DNA from: Palsa-1447 sp964414785
GTDB lineage: Bacteria > Verrucomicrobiota > Verrucomicrobiia > Opitutales > Opitutaceae
Reading direction: 5' to 3'
DNA: 64,000 bases
Assembly: GCA_964414785.1 (NCBI GenBank)
Contig: CAYPXZ010000018.1
Span: 1-64,000, forward strand
Part shown: in pieces, positions 16,085 through 26,528 of the stretch
How positions within the stretch are numbered: position 1 is the first letter of the stretch
Layout of the letters: each line of letters begins with the position of its first letter
Notes under the pieces: generated by a model
Seen by the model: the letters and a program-made list of their open reading frames with translations, nothing else
What the model was told of the DNA's origin: nothing
The model's database searches: none
Program-made: the position numbers and the translations under genes

Positions 16085-16852
16085 TCAGGAGGCCGCCGAG
16101 GCGGCCTTGACCAGCTCGACGAAGCTGCGGGCCTCAAGGCTCGCGCCCCCGATTAGGCCCCCGTCGATGTCCTTCTGGGCGAGGAGCTCCGGGGCGTTGG
16201 CCGGCTTCATCGAGCCGCCGTAGAGGATGCGGACCTTCTGGGCCACCTGCTCGCCAAAGAGCTTCGTAAGGAGCCCGCGAATGAACGCATGGACCTCCTG
16301 GGCCTGCTCGGTCGTCGCAACCTTGCCCGTCCCGATGGCCCAGACGGGCTCGTAGGCGACCACGAGGGTCGCCGCGAGGTCCTTGCTGACTCCCTCGAGG
16401 CCGCGCTCGGTCTGGGTCTGAACGACCTTCAGGGTCGAGCCCGCCTCGCGCTCCGCCAGGCTCTCCCCGACGCAGACGATGGGGCGCAGCTGGTTCTTGA
16501 GGGCCGCGAGGACCTTCTTGTTCACGAGCTCGTCGGTTTCGCCAAAGAGCGTCCTGCGCTCGCTGTGGCCCAGGATCACGTGGGTGGCGAAGAGGGCCCT
16601 GAGCATCGGGGCCGACACCTCACCCGTGAACGCACCGGAGGCCTCGAAGTGCATATTCTGGGCCCCGAGCTTCAGGAGCGAACCATCGATCGCCTTCGCG
16701 GCTCCCTCGAGCGCCGTGAACGGCGGGCAGATCACGACCTCGACATCGGACTGGGTCCCGATGGCGATTACGAGCTCGCGCGCCAAAGACACGGCGTCCG
16801 CCGAGGTCTTGTTCATCTTCCAGTTACCGGCGATGAGTTTCTTGCGGATCAT
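16085..16852 (-). CDS. tpiA: Triose-phosphate isomerase
   Basis: Interconverts dihydroxyacetone phosphate and glyceraldehyde-3-phosphate. It has 255 aa, normal length. Catalytic residues are all present: Lys12 in AGNWKMN, His96 in ILGHSERR and Glu168 in VVAYEPVWAIGTGK, the last being the flexible-loop region. ILYGGSMKPANAPEL and GGLIGGASLEA complete the phosphate site. It is third in the minus-strand order gap-pgk-tpiA, 26 bp after pgk. Confidence 0.98.
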   Translation of the reverse strand: MIRKKLIAGNWKMNKTSADAVSLARELVIAIGTQSDVEVVICPPFTALEGAAKAIDGSLLKLGAQNMHFEASGAFTGEVSAPMLRALFATHVILGHSERRTLFGETDELVNKKVLAALKNQLRPIVCVGESLAEREAGSTLKVVQTQTERGLEGVSKDLAATLVVAYEPVWAIGTGKVATTEQAQEVHAFIRGLLTKLFGEQVAQKVRILYGGSMKPANAPELLAQKDIDGGLIGGASLEARSFVELVKAASAAS

Positions 16853-16878
16853 GGTGTTGGCCGCTTGGGCCCTTAGGT

Positions 16879-18116
16879 TTAGGATTCCAGGAATGCGACC
16901 CCGGGCAGGACCTTGCCCTCAAGGTACTCGAGGCTGGCGCCGCCGCCGGTCGAGCAGTGGGTGACCTTGTCGGCCACCTTGAATTTCTTGGCCGCGGTTG
17001 CGGTGTCGCCGCCGCCGACCACCGTCGTTGCGCCGTGCGAGGTCGCCTCCGCGATCGCCTGCGCCATCGCCATGGTCGAGGTCGCGAACTTGTCGAACTC
17101 GAAGACGCCCGAAGGGCCGTTCCAGATGATCGTCTTCGCGCGAAGGATGGCCTCGCGGAAGAGGACGATCGACTTGGGGCCCGCGTCCAGGCCCATCCAG
17201 TCCTTGGGTATGCCGGTCGAGTCGTCCGCAGGCCGGGTGGCCGCGTTGGGATCGAACTTGTCGGCGCAGACGTAATCGACGGGCAGTATGATCGAGACCC
17301 CCCTCGCCTTCGCCTTCTCGATAAGCTCGCCCACGATCTTGGCCCCCTCGGGGTCGAAGAGGCTGTTGCCGATCTCCATCCCGGACATCACCTTCTTGAA
17401 GGTGTAGGCCATGCCCCCGCCGATGATGATCTCGTCGGCCTTGTCGATCAGGTTGCGGATGAGCGGGATCTTGTCGGCGATCTTCGCCCCGCCAAGGATC
17501 GCCAATAGCGGCCTGCGCGGCGAACCGATGACGGCCGCAAAGGCCTTGAGCTCGGCCTCCATGAGGAAGCCCGCCGCCTTCTGCGGGAGGTTGACCCCCA
17601 CCATCGACGAGTGCGCGCGGTGCGCCGTCCCGAACGCGTCGTTGACATAGACGTCCCCCAGCTTGGAGAGGCTCGCCCTGAAGGCGGCGACCGCCGCCGG
17701 GTCCGCCTTCTTGGACGTGCCGTCCTCGAGCTTCACCTTTCCCTCCTCCTCTATGTGGAAGCGAAGGTTCTCAAGGAGGATGACCGAGCCGGGGGCGGGC
17801 GCCGCGCACGCGGCCTCCACCTGCGGACCGACGCAGTCGGATAGGAACGTGACCGGCCTGCCGAGGAGTTTCTCAAGCTCCGCGGCGACGGGCTTTAGCG
17901 AGTACTTCGCCACCGCCTTGCCGTCCGGGCGGCCGAGGTGGCTCATGAGGACAACCGTCGCGCCCTGCTCGAGCGCGTAGCGGATCGTCGGCAATGCCGC
18001 GACTATCCGCTGGTTGTTCGTGATCGCACCCGTAGCCTTGTCCTGCGGGACATTGAAGTCCACGCGGACAAGGACGCGCTTTCCGGAGAGTTTGAGGTCG
18101 CGGATGCTCTTGAAGC

Positions 18117-18120
<4 letters not shown>
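16879..18120 (-). CDS. pgk: Phosphoglycerate kinase
   Basis: Transfers the acyl phosphate of 1,3-bisphosphoglycerate to ADP. It has 413 aa from the ATG at 18120 (MSFKSIRDLKLSGKRVLVRVDFNVPQ). The substrate-binding segment VLMSHLGRPDG, ENLRFHIEEEGK, DAFGTAHRAHSSMVG, the hinge LAILGGAKIADKI and the nucleotide-site GGGDTATAAKKF and THCSTGGGASLEYLEG are all intact. The start overlaps the gap stop by 4 bp (ATGA), indicating coupling. The longer in-frame reading lies inside gap. Confidence 0.98.
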
Positions 18121-19163
<1,043 letters not shown>

Positions 19164-19283
19164 GGGAGTGTTTTGTGGTGGTGGTGGGTGAAACCCTTAT
19201 CTGTGAGTCCCGCGATTGTGCAGGAGCGTCTAAAAGAAGAAACGGCGCGCTCTATGGCAAGGGTGTTAATGGCCCGCGGCCCC

Positions 19284-19316
19284 GGTATGACAGGGACCGA
19301 GCTCCCGGATCATACC
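19284..19316 (-). terminator. Hairpin downstream of waaA
   Basis: On the minus strand, immediately after the waaA stop (19320), GGTATGA pairs with TCATACC (19316-19310 with 19290-19284). An inner GGGA/TCCC pair (19306-19303 with 19296-19293) sits around a 6-nt loop. This is an 11-bp interrupted stem. No T-run follows, but its position just past the stop suggests a transcript 3' end between waaA and gap. Confidence 0.45.
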
Positions 19317-19319
19317 ACC

Positions 19320-20606
19320 TTATGCCATTCTTGCAAATTCACGGCGAATAGCCGCGAGCGTGCGCTCGACGCCCCCGCCGTTCGCCCGCTTCCAGCCGGC
19401 GGCGGCGGCGGCCATGGCGTCCCTGGCGGCCCTGTCTCCCAGGAGGGCGCACGATACCGCCCGCAGGTCCGCCGGCGACGCCACGGTCCTGGCCGCGCCC
19501 AGGTCGAGGAGGTCTAGGCTTATCGACCGGAAGTTGGCCATCCCCGTCCCGAAGAGGACCGGTTTTCCGAGCGTGGCGGCCTCGACCGGGGTCTGCCCCT
19601 CGGTGTGGGGAGCCAGGCTCTTCCCGACGAAGACCAGATCCGCCAGCTGGGTCATCGACCGCAATTCGCCGGTCGTGTCGCCGACCGCGATGTCGACCTG
19701 CGCCGGAGCGGGCCCCTTGGAGCGGAAATGGAACGAAAGGCCCGTGCCCTTGAGCAGGTGCTCGATTTCAAGGCGTCGCTCCGCGTGCCTTGGCACCAAT
19801 AGGAGCGAGGCGCGGGTCCCCTTCGACCTCGCGGCCACAAGGGCGTCGACAAGCGCGGCCTCCTCGCCGGGCCAGGTCGAGGAGCCGAGGAGGACGAGGC
19901 CCTCCTCGGGCAGGCCGAGCTCCCGGCGAAGGCGGCTCCGCGAGACGGGGTCCAGGGCCGCGATGCTCACGTCGAGCTTGATGTTGCCGGTGACCTCGAT
20001 CCGCTCGGCGGGAAACCCCATCTCGCGGAACCGCTCCGCGTCCTGCTCCGATGCGGCCAGGAGCCGGGTCATGCCCCCGAGCACGAAACGAGCGAACGGC
20101 GGGAACCGCCCTAGGCGCCTGAAGCTCCTGTCGGAGATGCGCGCGTTGATGCACAGGACCGGCACGCCTCGAGCCGCCGCCTGGCGCAAGTGCTCGGGCC
20201 AGCGCTCTCCCTCGGTGATGATGGCCATGTCCGGCGAGATCGCCGACCAGGCCCGCCTGGAGAACCCAACCCAGTCTATGGGGAAGTAGCCAATCCCCTG
20301 AACGAGCCGGGGATAGCGCTCGGTGGCGACCCGGAAGCCCGTGCTGGTCGTTGTCGTCAGCATCACCTCGACCCCGTCGGCCTTCAGGGCCCGAAGGATG
20401 GGCTCCACCGCGAGCATCTCGCCGACGCTCACCGCCTGAAGCCACACCCGGCGGACGCCCGGGCGCCTCGGGGGGAGCCGCGGGGGGCGGCCGAAGCGGT
20501 GCATGAACCCCCGGCCATAGCCCCCGCGCCTGCGCATGCGCAGCAGGTAGTAGGGCGACATGGCCGCGAGCGCCAACGGGAACAATAGCCGGTATATCCA
20601 GATCAT
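19320..20606 (-). CDS. waaA: 3-deoxy-D-manno-octulosonic-acid (Kdo) transferase
   Basis: Glycosyltransferase that adds Kdo to lipid A precursor on the inner-membrane cytoplasmic face. The start at 20606 gives 428 aa with an N-terminal membrane helix (IYRLLFPLALAAMSPYYLL). The catalytic-base region WLQAVSVGEMLAVEPI is conserved, with MLTTTTSTGFRVA, AIITEGERWPEHL, VTGNIKLD and LGSSTWPGEE of the CMP-Kdo domain, plus HTEGQTPVEAATLGKPVLFG. The family's usual ETELWPN reads TEGERWPEH here. It is divergent from the M16 peptidase gene and is evidence for an LPS-bearing outer membrane. Confidence 0.92.
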   Translation of the reverse strand: MIWIYRLLFPLALAAMSPYYLLRMRRRGGYGRGFMHRFGRPPRLPPRRPGVRRVWLQAVSVGEMLAVEPILRALKADGVEVMLTTTTSTGFRVATERYPRLVQGIGYFPIDWVGFSRRAWSAISPDMAIITEGERWPEHLRQAAARGVPVLCINARISDRSFRRLGRFPPFARFVLGGMTRLLAASEQDAERFREMGFPAERIEVTGNIKLDVSIAALDPVSRSRLRRELGLPEEGLVLLGSSTWPGEEAALVDALVAARSKGTRASLLLVPRHAERRLEIEHLLKGTGLSFHFRSKGPAPAQVDIAVGDTTGELRSMTQLADLVFVGKSLAPHTEGQTPVEAATLGKPVLFGTGMANFRSISLDLLDLGAARTVASPADLRAVSCALLGDRAARDAMAAAAAGWKRANGGGVERTLAAIRREFARMA

Positions 20607-20728
20607 GGTCTCTCGGCAGTGAAAATCCTGTCTATTCACGCCGAAACACCTGCGCAACACCACAACAAGTTTCCAGGGAGGCTTTTTTGCTGTAGTCCCG
20701 TACGACCCCCAATATACCGGACCTCACC

Positions 20729-23608
20729 ATGCGCCGCCTTCCCCTTATCGCCGCGTTCGCGGCGTTCCTTTTCCTGGCGGCCTCGCTCAGGCCCGCCGCC
20801 ATCCCGTTCCCCCAGGCCGAGAGCGACCTGCGCGCGGACCCCGCCGCCCGCTTCGGCACGCTCCCCAACGGGGTGCGGTACGTCGTCATGCCCAACCACG
20901 AGCCCAAGGCCCGCGCGTCGCTTCGGCTGCTTGTCCTGGCGGGCTCGTTCCAGGAGAGCGAGGCCCAGCGCGGGCTCGCGCACTTCCTCGAGCACATGGC
21001 GTTCAACGGGAGCACGCACTACCCGAACGGAACCCTGGTCGAGAAGCTCCAGCGCCTCGGGATGGAGTTCGGAGCGGACACCAACGCCTCCACCTCATTC
21101 GACCGGACGCTCTACCAGCTGGAGCTGCCTAACACGGCGCCCGCGACCCTCGCCGAGGGCCTGCAGATCCTTTCCGACTACTGCGGCGGTCTGAACCTCG
21201 ACCAGAAGATGGTCGACAAGGAGCGGGGCATCATCCTGAGCGAGAAGCGCACGCGCGACTCGGTCAGCTACCGCACGTTCGTCGCCCAGGCGGAGTTCAT
21301 GCAGGCGGGCACGCGGGTGCCGACGCGCCTTCCGATCGGGCTTACCGACGTGATCGAGAAGTCGAGCCGCGATCCGTTCGTCGACTTCTACAACACTTGG
21401 TACCGGCCCGAGCGGATGGTGGTCATCGTTGTCGGGGACGTCGACGCAGCCCTTGTCGAGAAGCAGGTCGTGGACCAGTTCTCCGGGCTCGCCGCGCGCA
21501 GCCCAGAGCCCACGGAGGTCGACCTAGGCAAGGTCATCACGTTCTCGGGCACGTCGGCCCTCTACCACGGCGAGCCCGAGGCGCCCGACACACGCGTCGT
21601 CATCGCCTCCACCGTACCCTACACCCGCGAGGTCGACACGGCCGCCAAGCGCCTCAGGGACCTGCCGAGGATGCTCGCGGTCGACATGCTCAATCTAAGG
21701 CTCGAGATCCTCGCAAAGAAGGAGAACGCCCCGTTCATCAAGGCGAGCGCGGGCATCGACGAGAATTTCAACCTTTACCGGGAGGCCGACATCGCCGTGG
21801 AGTGCAAGGCCGAGCAGTGGCTGGCTGCGATGGGGGTGGCGGACCAGGAACTGCGCAAGGCGCTCGAGTACGGTTTCCGCCCCGACGAGCTCAAGCAGGT
21901 GGCCTCGAACTTTAGAAACGCGCTGGAGCAGGCGGCAAAGACGGCGCCGACCCGCCGTTCGGACGATCTGGCGGGCGAGCTCGCGCAGAGTCTCCTCGAC
22001 CGCGAGGTCTTCACCTCGCCCGACGACGACATGGCGCTTTACGGGCCCGCCCTCGACAAGGTCACCGTCGCCGACTGCGCCGCCGCGTTCAAGGCCGCGT
22101 GGGCCAATCCCGGCAGGTACGTCTTCGTCGCGGGCAACGCGAAGATCGTGGGCAATCCCACGGTGGCCAACGCGATCGTCGCGAGCACCTACGCGAGGGC
22201 CAGGTCAACCGCGGTCGGGGCTACGGACGCCCGGCCCCAGGTCACGTGGGCCTACTCCGACTTCGGGGCGCCGGGCGCCGTCGCCAGCCGAAGCCGCGTC
22301 GGCGACTTGGACATCACCGAGGTCGTGTTCGCAAACGGCGTGCGCCTCAACCTGAAGAAGACCGACTTTGAGGCCAACACGATCCACGTGGCGGCGCGCC
22401 TGGGCACCGGGATGCTCACGGAGCCCGCCGAAACCGAGCCCGGGCTCTCCAGGTTCTCGAGCCTCACGTTCACGGCGGGCGGCCTCGGCAAGCACGGCGT
22501 CGATGAACTCCAGCAGATCGTGGCGGGAAAGACGGTCGGCGTCCTCTTCTCATCGACCACGGACTCGTTCCTCTTCGAGGGGAGCACGAACAAGGAAGAC
22601 CTCGCGCTCGAGTTCCAGCTGCTGACCGCCTCCATCGAGGACCCGGGATACCGCCCGGAGGCCGTGAGGGCCGCGCGCAAGCGGATCGATGCGGCCTACC
22701 TTTCCTTCGCGCACACCGAGCGGGGCCCCCTCAACCTGAAGGTCCCGAGGCTCCTGGCGAGCGGGGACCCGAGGTTCGGCCTTCCGAACAAGGAGGCGAT
22801 GATGGCGCGCAACATGAACGAGGTGAGGGCGTGGCTGGCGCCCCAGCTCGCAAGCGGCGCCCTCGAGGTGTCGGTCCTGGGCGACATCGACATCGACGGC
22901 GTGATCGGCGCGGCAGCGAAGACGATCGGCACCCTCCCCCCTCGCTCGCCCAAGCCCGCGCTGGATGATCTTCACAAGGTGTCGTTCCCCGCGGTCCCCT
23001 TCAACCAGGACTACGGCATCGACACCGAGATCCCGAAGGGGCTGGTCGCCGTGTACTGGCAGACCGGCGACGGCACCGACGTGCACCGCACGCGCCGCCT
23101 GAACATCCTCGCCGACGCGCTCTCGGACCGCCTCCGGGTCAAGGTCCGCGAGCAGCTCGGGAGCACCTACTCCCCGAGCGTCGGGAGCTTCGCGAGCGAC
23201 ATCTTCCCCGGCTACGGCTACTTGGAGGCCGTCGTCATCGTGGACCCCACGAAGACAAAGCAGATTGAGGACGTGGTCGTCTCCGTCGCTGCCGACATGG
23301 CAGCAAACGGGATCACCCCGGACGAATTGGACAGGGCCAAAAATCCGAAGCTCACGGCCATGCGCGAATCCGAGCGCACCAACGCCTACTGGATGACGGT
23401 GCTCATGAGGGCGCAGGAGAAGCCCGAGGTCCTGGACTGGGCCCGGTCGCGGCACGCCGACTTCGAGTCGATATCGAAGGCGGACATTGACGCCCTGGCG
23501 AAGGCGTACCTGTCCGCGGACAAGGCCTCGAAGGTCGTCATCCACCCGTACTCGACGGCTGCGGCGAGCCCCCTGAGGGTCACCCCTCCCCCCCCGGACG
23601 GCCTCTGA
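20729..23608 (+). CDS. M16-family zinc metallopeptidase (insulinase/pitrilysin type)
   Basis: Exported peptidase of 959 aa with a signal peptide (RRLPLIAAFAAFLFLAASL). The inverted zinc motif HFLEH is at 85-89 (in RGLAHFLEHMAFNGSTHYP), with the third ligand Glu165 76 residues later, matching the HxxEH-x76-E spacing of M16 enzymes. A second, inactive M16-like half starts near residue 500 (SDLDITEVVFANGVRLNLKKTD and ARLGTGMLTEP), and the C-terminus has REQLGSTYSPSVG. It probably degrades peptides in the periplasm. The ATG at 20729 directly precedes the signal peptide. Confidence 0.93.
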   Translation: MRRLPLIAAFAAFLFLAASLRPAAIPFPQAESDLRADPAARFGTLPNGVRYVVMPNHEPKARASLRLLVLAGSFQESEAQRGLAHFLEHMAFNGSTHYPNGTLVEKLQRLGMEFGADTNASTSFDRTLYQLELPNTAPATLAEGLQILSDYCGGLNLDQKMVDKERGIILSEKRTRDSVSYRTFVAQAEFMQAGTRVPTRLPIGLTDVIEKSSRDPFVDFYNTWYRPERMVVIVVGDVDAALVEKQVVDQFSGLAARSPEPTEVDLGKVITFSGTSALYHGEPEAPDTRVVIASTVPYTREVDTAAKRLRDLPRMLAVDMLNLRLEILAKKENAPFIKASAGIDENFNLYREADIAVECKAEQWLAAMGVADQELRKALEYGFRPDELKQVASNFRNALEQAAKTAPTRRSDDLAGELAQSLLDREVFTSPDDDMALYGPALDKVTVADCAAAFKAAWANPGRYVFVAGNAKIVGNPTVANAIVASTYARARSTAVGATDARPQVTWAYSDFGAPGAVASRSRVGDLDITEVVFANGVRLNLKKTDFEANTIHVAARLGTGMLTEPAETEPGLSRFSSLTFTAGGLGKHGVDELQQIVAGKTVGVLFSSTTDSFLFEGSTNKEDLALEFQLLTASIEDPGYRPEAVRAARKRIDAAYLSFAHTERGPLNLKVPRLLASGDPRFGLPNKEAMMARNMNEVRAWLAPQLASGALEVSVLGDIDIDGVIGAAAKTIGTLPPRSPKPALDDLHKVSFPAVPFNQDYGIDTEIPKGLVAVYWQTGDGTDVHRTRRLNILADALSDRLRVKVREQLGSTYSPSVGSFASDIFPGYGYLEAVVIVDPTKTKQIEDVVVSVAADMAANGITPDELDRAKNPKLTAMRESERTNAYWMTVLMRAQEKPEVLDWARSRHADFESISKADIDALAKAYLSADKASKVVIHPYSTAAASPLRVTPPPPDGL

Positions 23609-23611
23609 CCC

Positions 23612-23637
23612 CGTGTGACGGCCCGGGCCGTCACACG
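23612..23637. terminator. Perfect 26-bp palindrome between convergent genes
   Basis: The 13-base half site CGTGTGACGGCCC is followed at once by its exact reverse complement. It begins 4 bp after the M16 stop and includes the fabF stop codon (23631-23633). The GC-rich stem could act as a bidirectional terminator for both convergent genes, but there is no T-run on either side and no natural loop. Confidence 0.55.
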
Positions 23638-24950
23638 CGCCCGAAGACCAGCGAGGCGTTGGTGCCGCCGAACCCGAAGCTGTTGGAGAGCGCGACGTCG
23701 ACCCTCTTCTCCACCGCCAACCGGGCCGTGAAGTTGAGCCCGAGGGCGGCGCAGGCCGGGTCGACGTTCTCAAGGTTGATGGTAGGCGGAATGACGCCCT
23801 TCTCGATCGAGAGGACGGCGGCCAGGGCGCCCAGCGCGCCGGCCGCTCCGAGGAGGTGCCCGGTCATCGACTTGACCGCGCTCACGTGGAGCCGGTCCTT
23901 GTTCGCCGAGAATACGGACGCGATCGCCGCCGCCTCCTCGCCGTCGCCCCCCGGTGTCGAGGTGGCGTGCGCCGAGACATAGCCGACCTGGTCCGCGGAC
24001 GTGCCGCCGTCGTCCAGGGCGAGCTGCATCGACCTGCGGGACCCCTCGGCCTCGGGGGCTAGCGAGGAGAGGTGGTAGGCGTCGGCCGTCGCCCCGTAGC
24101 CGAGGAGCTCGGCGTAGATCCGTGCGCCGCGGCGCTTCGCCAGCTCCATCTCCTCGAGGACAAAGACCACCGAACCCTCGCCGATCACGAAGCCGTCGCG
24201 GTCAGAGTCGTAGGGCCGGGAGGCCTTCTCGGGGGCGTCGTTTCGGGTCGACAGGGCCTTCATCTGGGCGAAGGCCCCGACGGCCACCTGGGTGATGACG
24301 GCCTCGGAGCCCCCGGCGATCATGACGTCGGCGTCGCCCCGGCGGATCGCCCGGGCGGATTCTCCCAGGGAGTGGCCGCTCGTGGCGCACGCGCTGGCGA
24401 TGCTCATGTTCGCCCCCCTGCAGTTGAGCATGATGGCCAGCTGGCCCGCCAGGATGTTGGGCGCCGACTGCAGGATGAAGAACGGGGAGATCTTCCTGAA
24501 GCCGCCGACCCGCCAGGTCTCGTGCATGGCGACGATCTCCGGCAGCCCCCCCAGGCCGACTCCCAGGTTGACACCAATCCTCTCGGAGGGGATGGAGGCG
24601 CGGTGGGAGTCGATCCCGGAGTCAAGATAGGCCTCAAGGCCCGCCCCAAGGCCTAAGTGCGTGAAACGTCCCAGCTTACGCACATCCTTGGGCGTCAGGG
24701 GCGCCGCCACCGGGTCCGAGCCCGGCCCCCTGGGGTGGATTCCCGGACCCATCGGGGTCGTCGGGTCGTAGCCGCGGACCTCGCCGGCGATTCTGGCATT
24801 GCAACCCGTTGGATCAAAATGGGTTATCGTTGAAATTCCACTCTTTCCAGCCGTGAGCGCCTCCCAGGTGGAGGGCGCGGAGTTGCCCACGGGCGTGATC
24901 GCCCCAAGGCCTGTGATTGCCACTCTGCGGTAAGGTTGGGAAGCCGGCAT
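23631..24950 (-). CDS. Beta-ketoacyl-ACP synthase II-type (FabF-like)
   Basis: Condensing enzyme of fatty-acid (or polyketide) elongation, 439 aa from the ATG at 24950. The Cys-His-His triad is intact: Cys188 in SIASACATSGHSLG, His328 in SAHATSTPGGD and His365 in KSMTGHLLGAAG with Lys360. The C-terminal NSFGFGGTNASLVF is typical. It is about 25 residues longer than usual FabF, mainly from a Gly/Pro-rich insert near residues 59-88 (YDPTTPMGPGIHPRGPGSD). No acpP or fabG lies nearby, so the pathway is less certain than the fold. The stop codon lies inside the palindrome at 23612-23637. Confidence 0.9.
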   Translation of the reverse strand: MPASQPYRRVAITGLGAITPVGNSAPSTWEALTAGKSGISTITHFDPTGCNARIAGEVRGYDPTTPMGPGIHPRGPGSDPVAAPLTPKDVRKLGRFTHLGLGAGLEAYLDSGIDSHRASIPSERIGVNLGVGLGGLPEIVAMHETWRVGGFRKISPFFILQSAPNILAGQLAIMLNCRGANMSIASACATSGHSLGESARAIRRGDADVMIAGGSEAVITQVAVGAFAQMKALSTRNDAPEKASRPYDSDRDGFVIGEGSVVFVLEEMELAKRRGARIYAELLGYGATADAYHLSSLAPEAEGSRRSMQLALDDGGTSADQVGYVSAHATSTPGGDGEEAAAIASVFSANKDRLHVSAVKSMTGHLLGAAGALGALAAVLSIEKGVIPPTINLENVDPACAALGLNFTARLAVEKRVDVALSNSFGFGGTNASLVFGRV

Positions 24951-25035
24951 GCTCCATAGAGGACACGAGGTGCCAGCCGATTGGCAAGTCTTTGACTTTG
25001 CCCCCCCTTTATGTTCTGGTGGAGGGCCCTTCACG

Positions 25036-25536
25036 ATGCAGCAGCTTCACGCCTATTGGCGCATGGAATACATTGAGGCGCCGCGCTATCCGGCAACGAT
25101 GAAGCGACCGTTCACGGAGCTGCCCAAGATGGGCGACGACCGGACCGCCCTGATCGTGCACCGCACCCGCCTTTCCTACCTGGTGCTCAACCGCTTCCCC
25201 TACAACCCGGGCCACCTGCTGGCGGTGCCGTTCCGGGAGGTCGTCGACCTGGAGGAGCTCTCCAGGGAGGAGCGGGTCGACCTGATGGAGGAGATCGTGT
25301 TCGCAAAGCGCCTGCTCACGGCCGCGATGAAGCCCGACGGGGTGAACATCGGGTTCAACCTGGGGGCTGCCGCCGGCGGCAGCATCGCCCACCTGCACGG
25401 CCACGTGGTCCCGCGCTGGAACGGGGACAACAACTTCATGCCCGTACTGGGGCAGACGCGGATCCTCCCGCAGTCGCTGGAGGCGACCTGGGACAGGCTT
25501 TCCTCGGCGGTGGCAACGCTTTCGCCCAATTCCTGA
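25036..25536 (+). CDS. HIT-family hydrolase/phosphorylase
   Basis: Nucleotide-binding HIT protein, 166 aa. The histidine triad HLHGHV is at 119-124 (in AAAGGSIAHLHGHVVPRWNG), with His121 predicted nucleophile. The N-terminal YWRMEYIEAP and the segment VLNRFPYNPGHLLAVPFREV match the Ap4A-phosphorylase-like bacterial HIT branch. The ATG at 25036 has a GGAGGG ribosome site 9 bp upstream. It is first in the plus-strand run HIT-PhoH-7TM-HD-YbeY, 12 bp before phoH. Confidence 0.9.
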   Translation: MQQLHAYWRMEYIEAPRYPATMKRPFTELPKMGDDRTALIVHRTRLSYLVLNRFPYNPGHLLAVPFREVVDLEELSREERVDLMEEIVFAKRLLTAAMKPDGVNIGFNLGAAAGGSIAHLHGHVVPRWNGDNNFMPVLGQTRILPQSLEATWDRLSSAVATLSPNS

Positions 25537-25548
25537 TCGGACCCGGCC

Positions 25549-26526
25549 GTGCCCGCAAAGACGCTCCATTTCCAGAGCCCGAGGCACCTGAGCCAGCTCT
25601 ATGCCGGTAAGGCCGAGAACCTCGCCCACGCCGAGAAGGCGCTCGGCGTGAAGCTCGTGACCCGCGAGGACTGGCTCAAGATAGAGGCGGCCCAGGAGCC
25701 CCTCGCCCTCGCCGAGGAGTTCTTCGCGTTCCTCAATGCGGCCCGCAGCCAGGGGATGAACATCCGCACGCCGGACTTTGCCCGTCTCGTCGACTCCTTC
25801 GCCAAGGGGGAGGGCGAGCGGTGGCAGGCCTTCCTCGACGAGCCCCTCGTCATCGCGACCAACCGCAAGAGCGTGGTCCCGAAGACGATCGGCCAGAAGG
25901 AATACCTCCAGTCGGTCCTCAAGCAGCCCATCGTCTTCGGGATCGGCCCCGCCGGGACCGGCAAGACCTACCTGGCCATGGCCGCCGCCGTGTCGGCTCT
26001 CCTCAACCACGAGGTGGAACGGATCGTGCTCACTAGGCCCGCGGTTGAGGCCGGGGAGGCCCTGGGTTTCCTGCCGGGGGACCTGCGCGAGAAGATCCTC
26101 CCCTACCTGAGACCGCTCTATGATGCGCTCCACGACATGCTTGATCCCGAGGAGGTCGTGAAGCTGACCGAAAAGGGCATCATCGAGATCGCCCCCTTGG
26201 CGTACATGCGCGGCCGGACGCTCTCGCGGGCCTTCATCGTCCTCGACGAGGCGCAGAACACGACGCCCGAGCAGATGATGATGTTCCTGACCCGCCTCGG
26301 GGAGGACTCGAGGATGGTGGTCACCGGGGACGTGACCCAGATCGACCTGCCCCGGGCCAAGGTGTCGGGGCTCGTGGAGGTGCGCCGGATCCTTGAGCAC
26401 GTGCCGGGGATCGTGTTCCACACCTTCGGCAGCCAGGACGTCGTGCGCCACCCGCTCGTCCAGCGGATCATCGAGGCGTACGACCACTACAAGAACCCGC
26501 TCGGCGACGGTGCCGCCGGCCACTGA
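25549..26526 (+). CDS. PhoH-family ATPase
   Basis: P-loop ATPase with an RNA-helicase-like core, typically encoded beside ybeY and thought to act in RNA/ribosome metabolism. It has 325 aa from GTG 25549. Walker A GPAGTGKT is at 133-140, and the box RAFIVLDEAQNTTPEQM carries Walker B. VLTRPAVEAGEALGFLPGDL and MVVTGDVTQIDLP are the other family signatures. The N-terminus (1-100) is variable. It lies 12 bp after the HIT gene and 2 bp before the 7TM-HD gene. Confidence 0.95.
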   Translation: MPAKTLHFQSPRHLSQLYAGKAENLAHAEKALGVKLVTREDWLKIEAAQEPLALAEEFFAFLNAARSQGMNIRTPDFARLVDSFAKGEGERWQAFLDEPLVIATNRKSVVPKTIGQKEYLQSVLKQPIVFGIGPAGTGKTYLAMAAAVSALLNHEVERIVLTRPAVEAGEALGFLPGDLREKILPYLRPLYDALHDMLDPEEVVKLTEKGIIEIAPLAYMRGRTLSRAFIVLDEAQNTTPEQMMMFLTRLGEDSRMVVTGDVTQIDLPRAKVSGLVEVRRILEHVPGIVFHTFGSQDVVRHPLVQRIIEAYDHYKNPLGDGAAGH

Positions 26527-26528
26527 CG

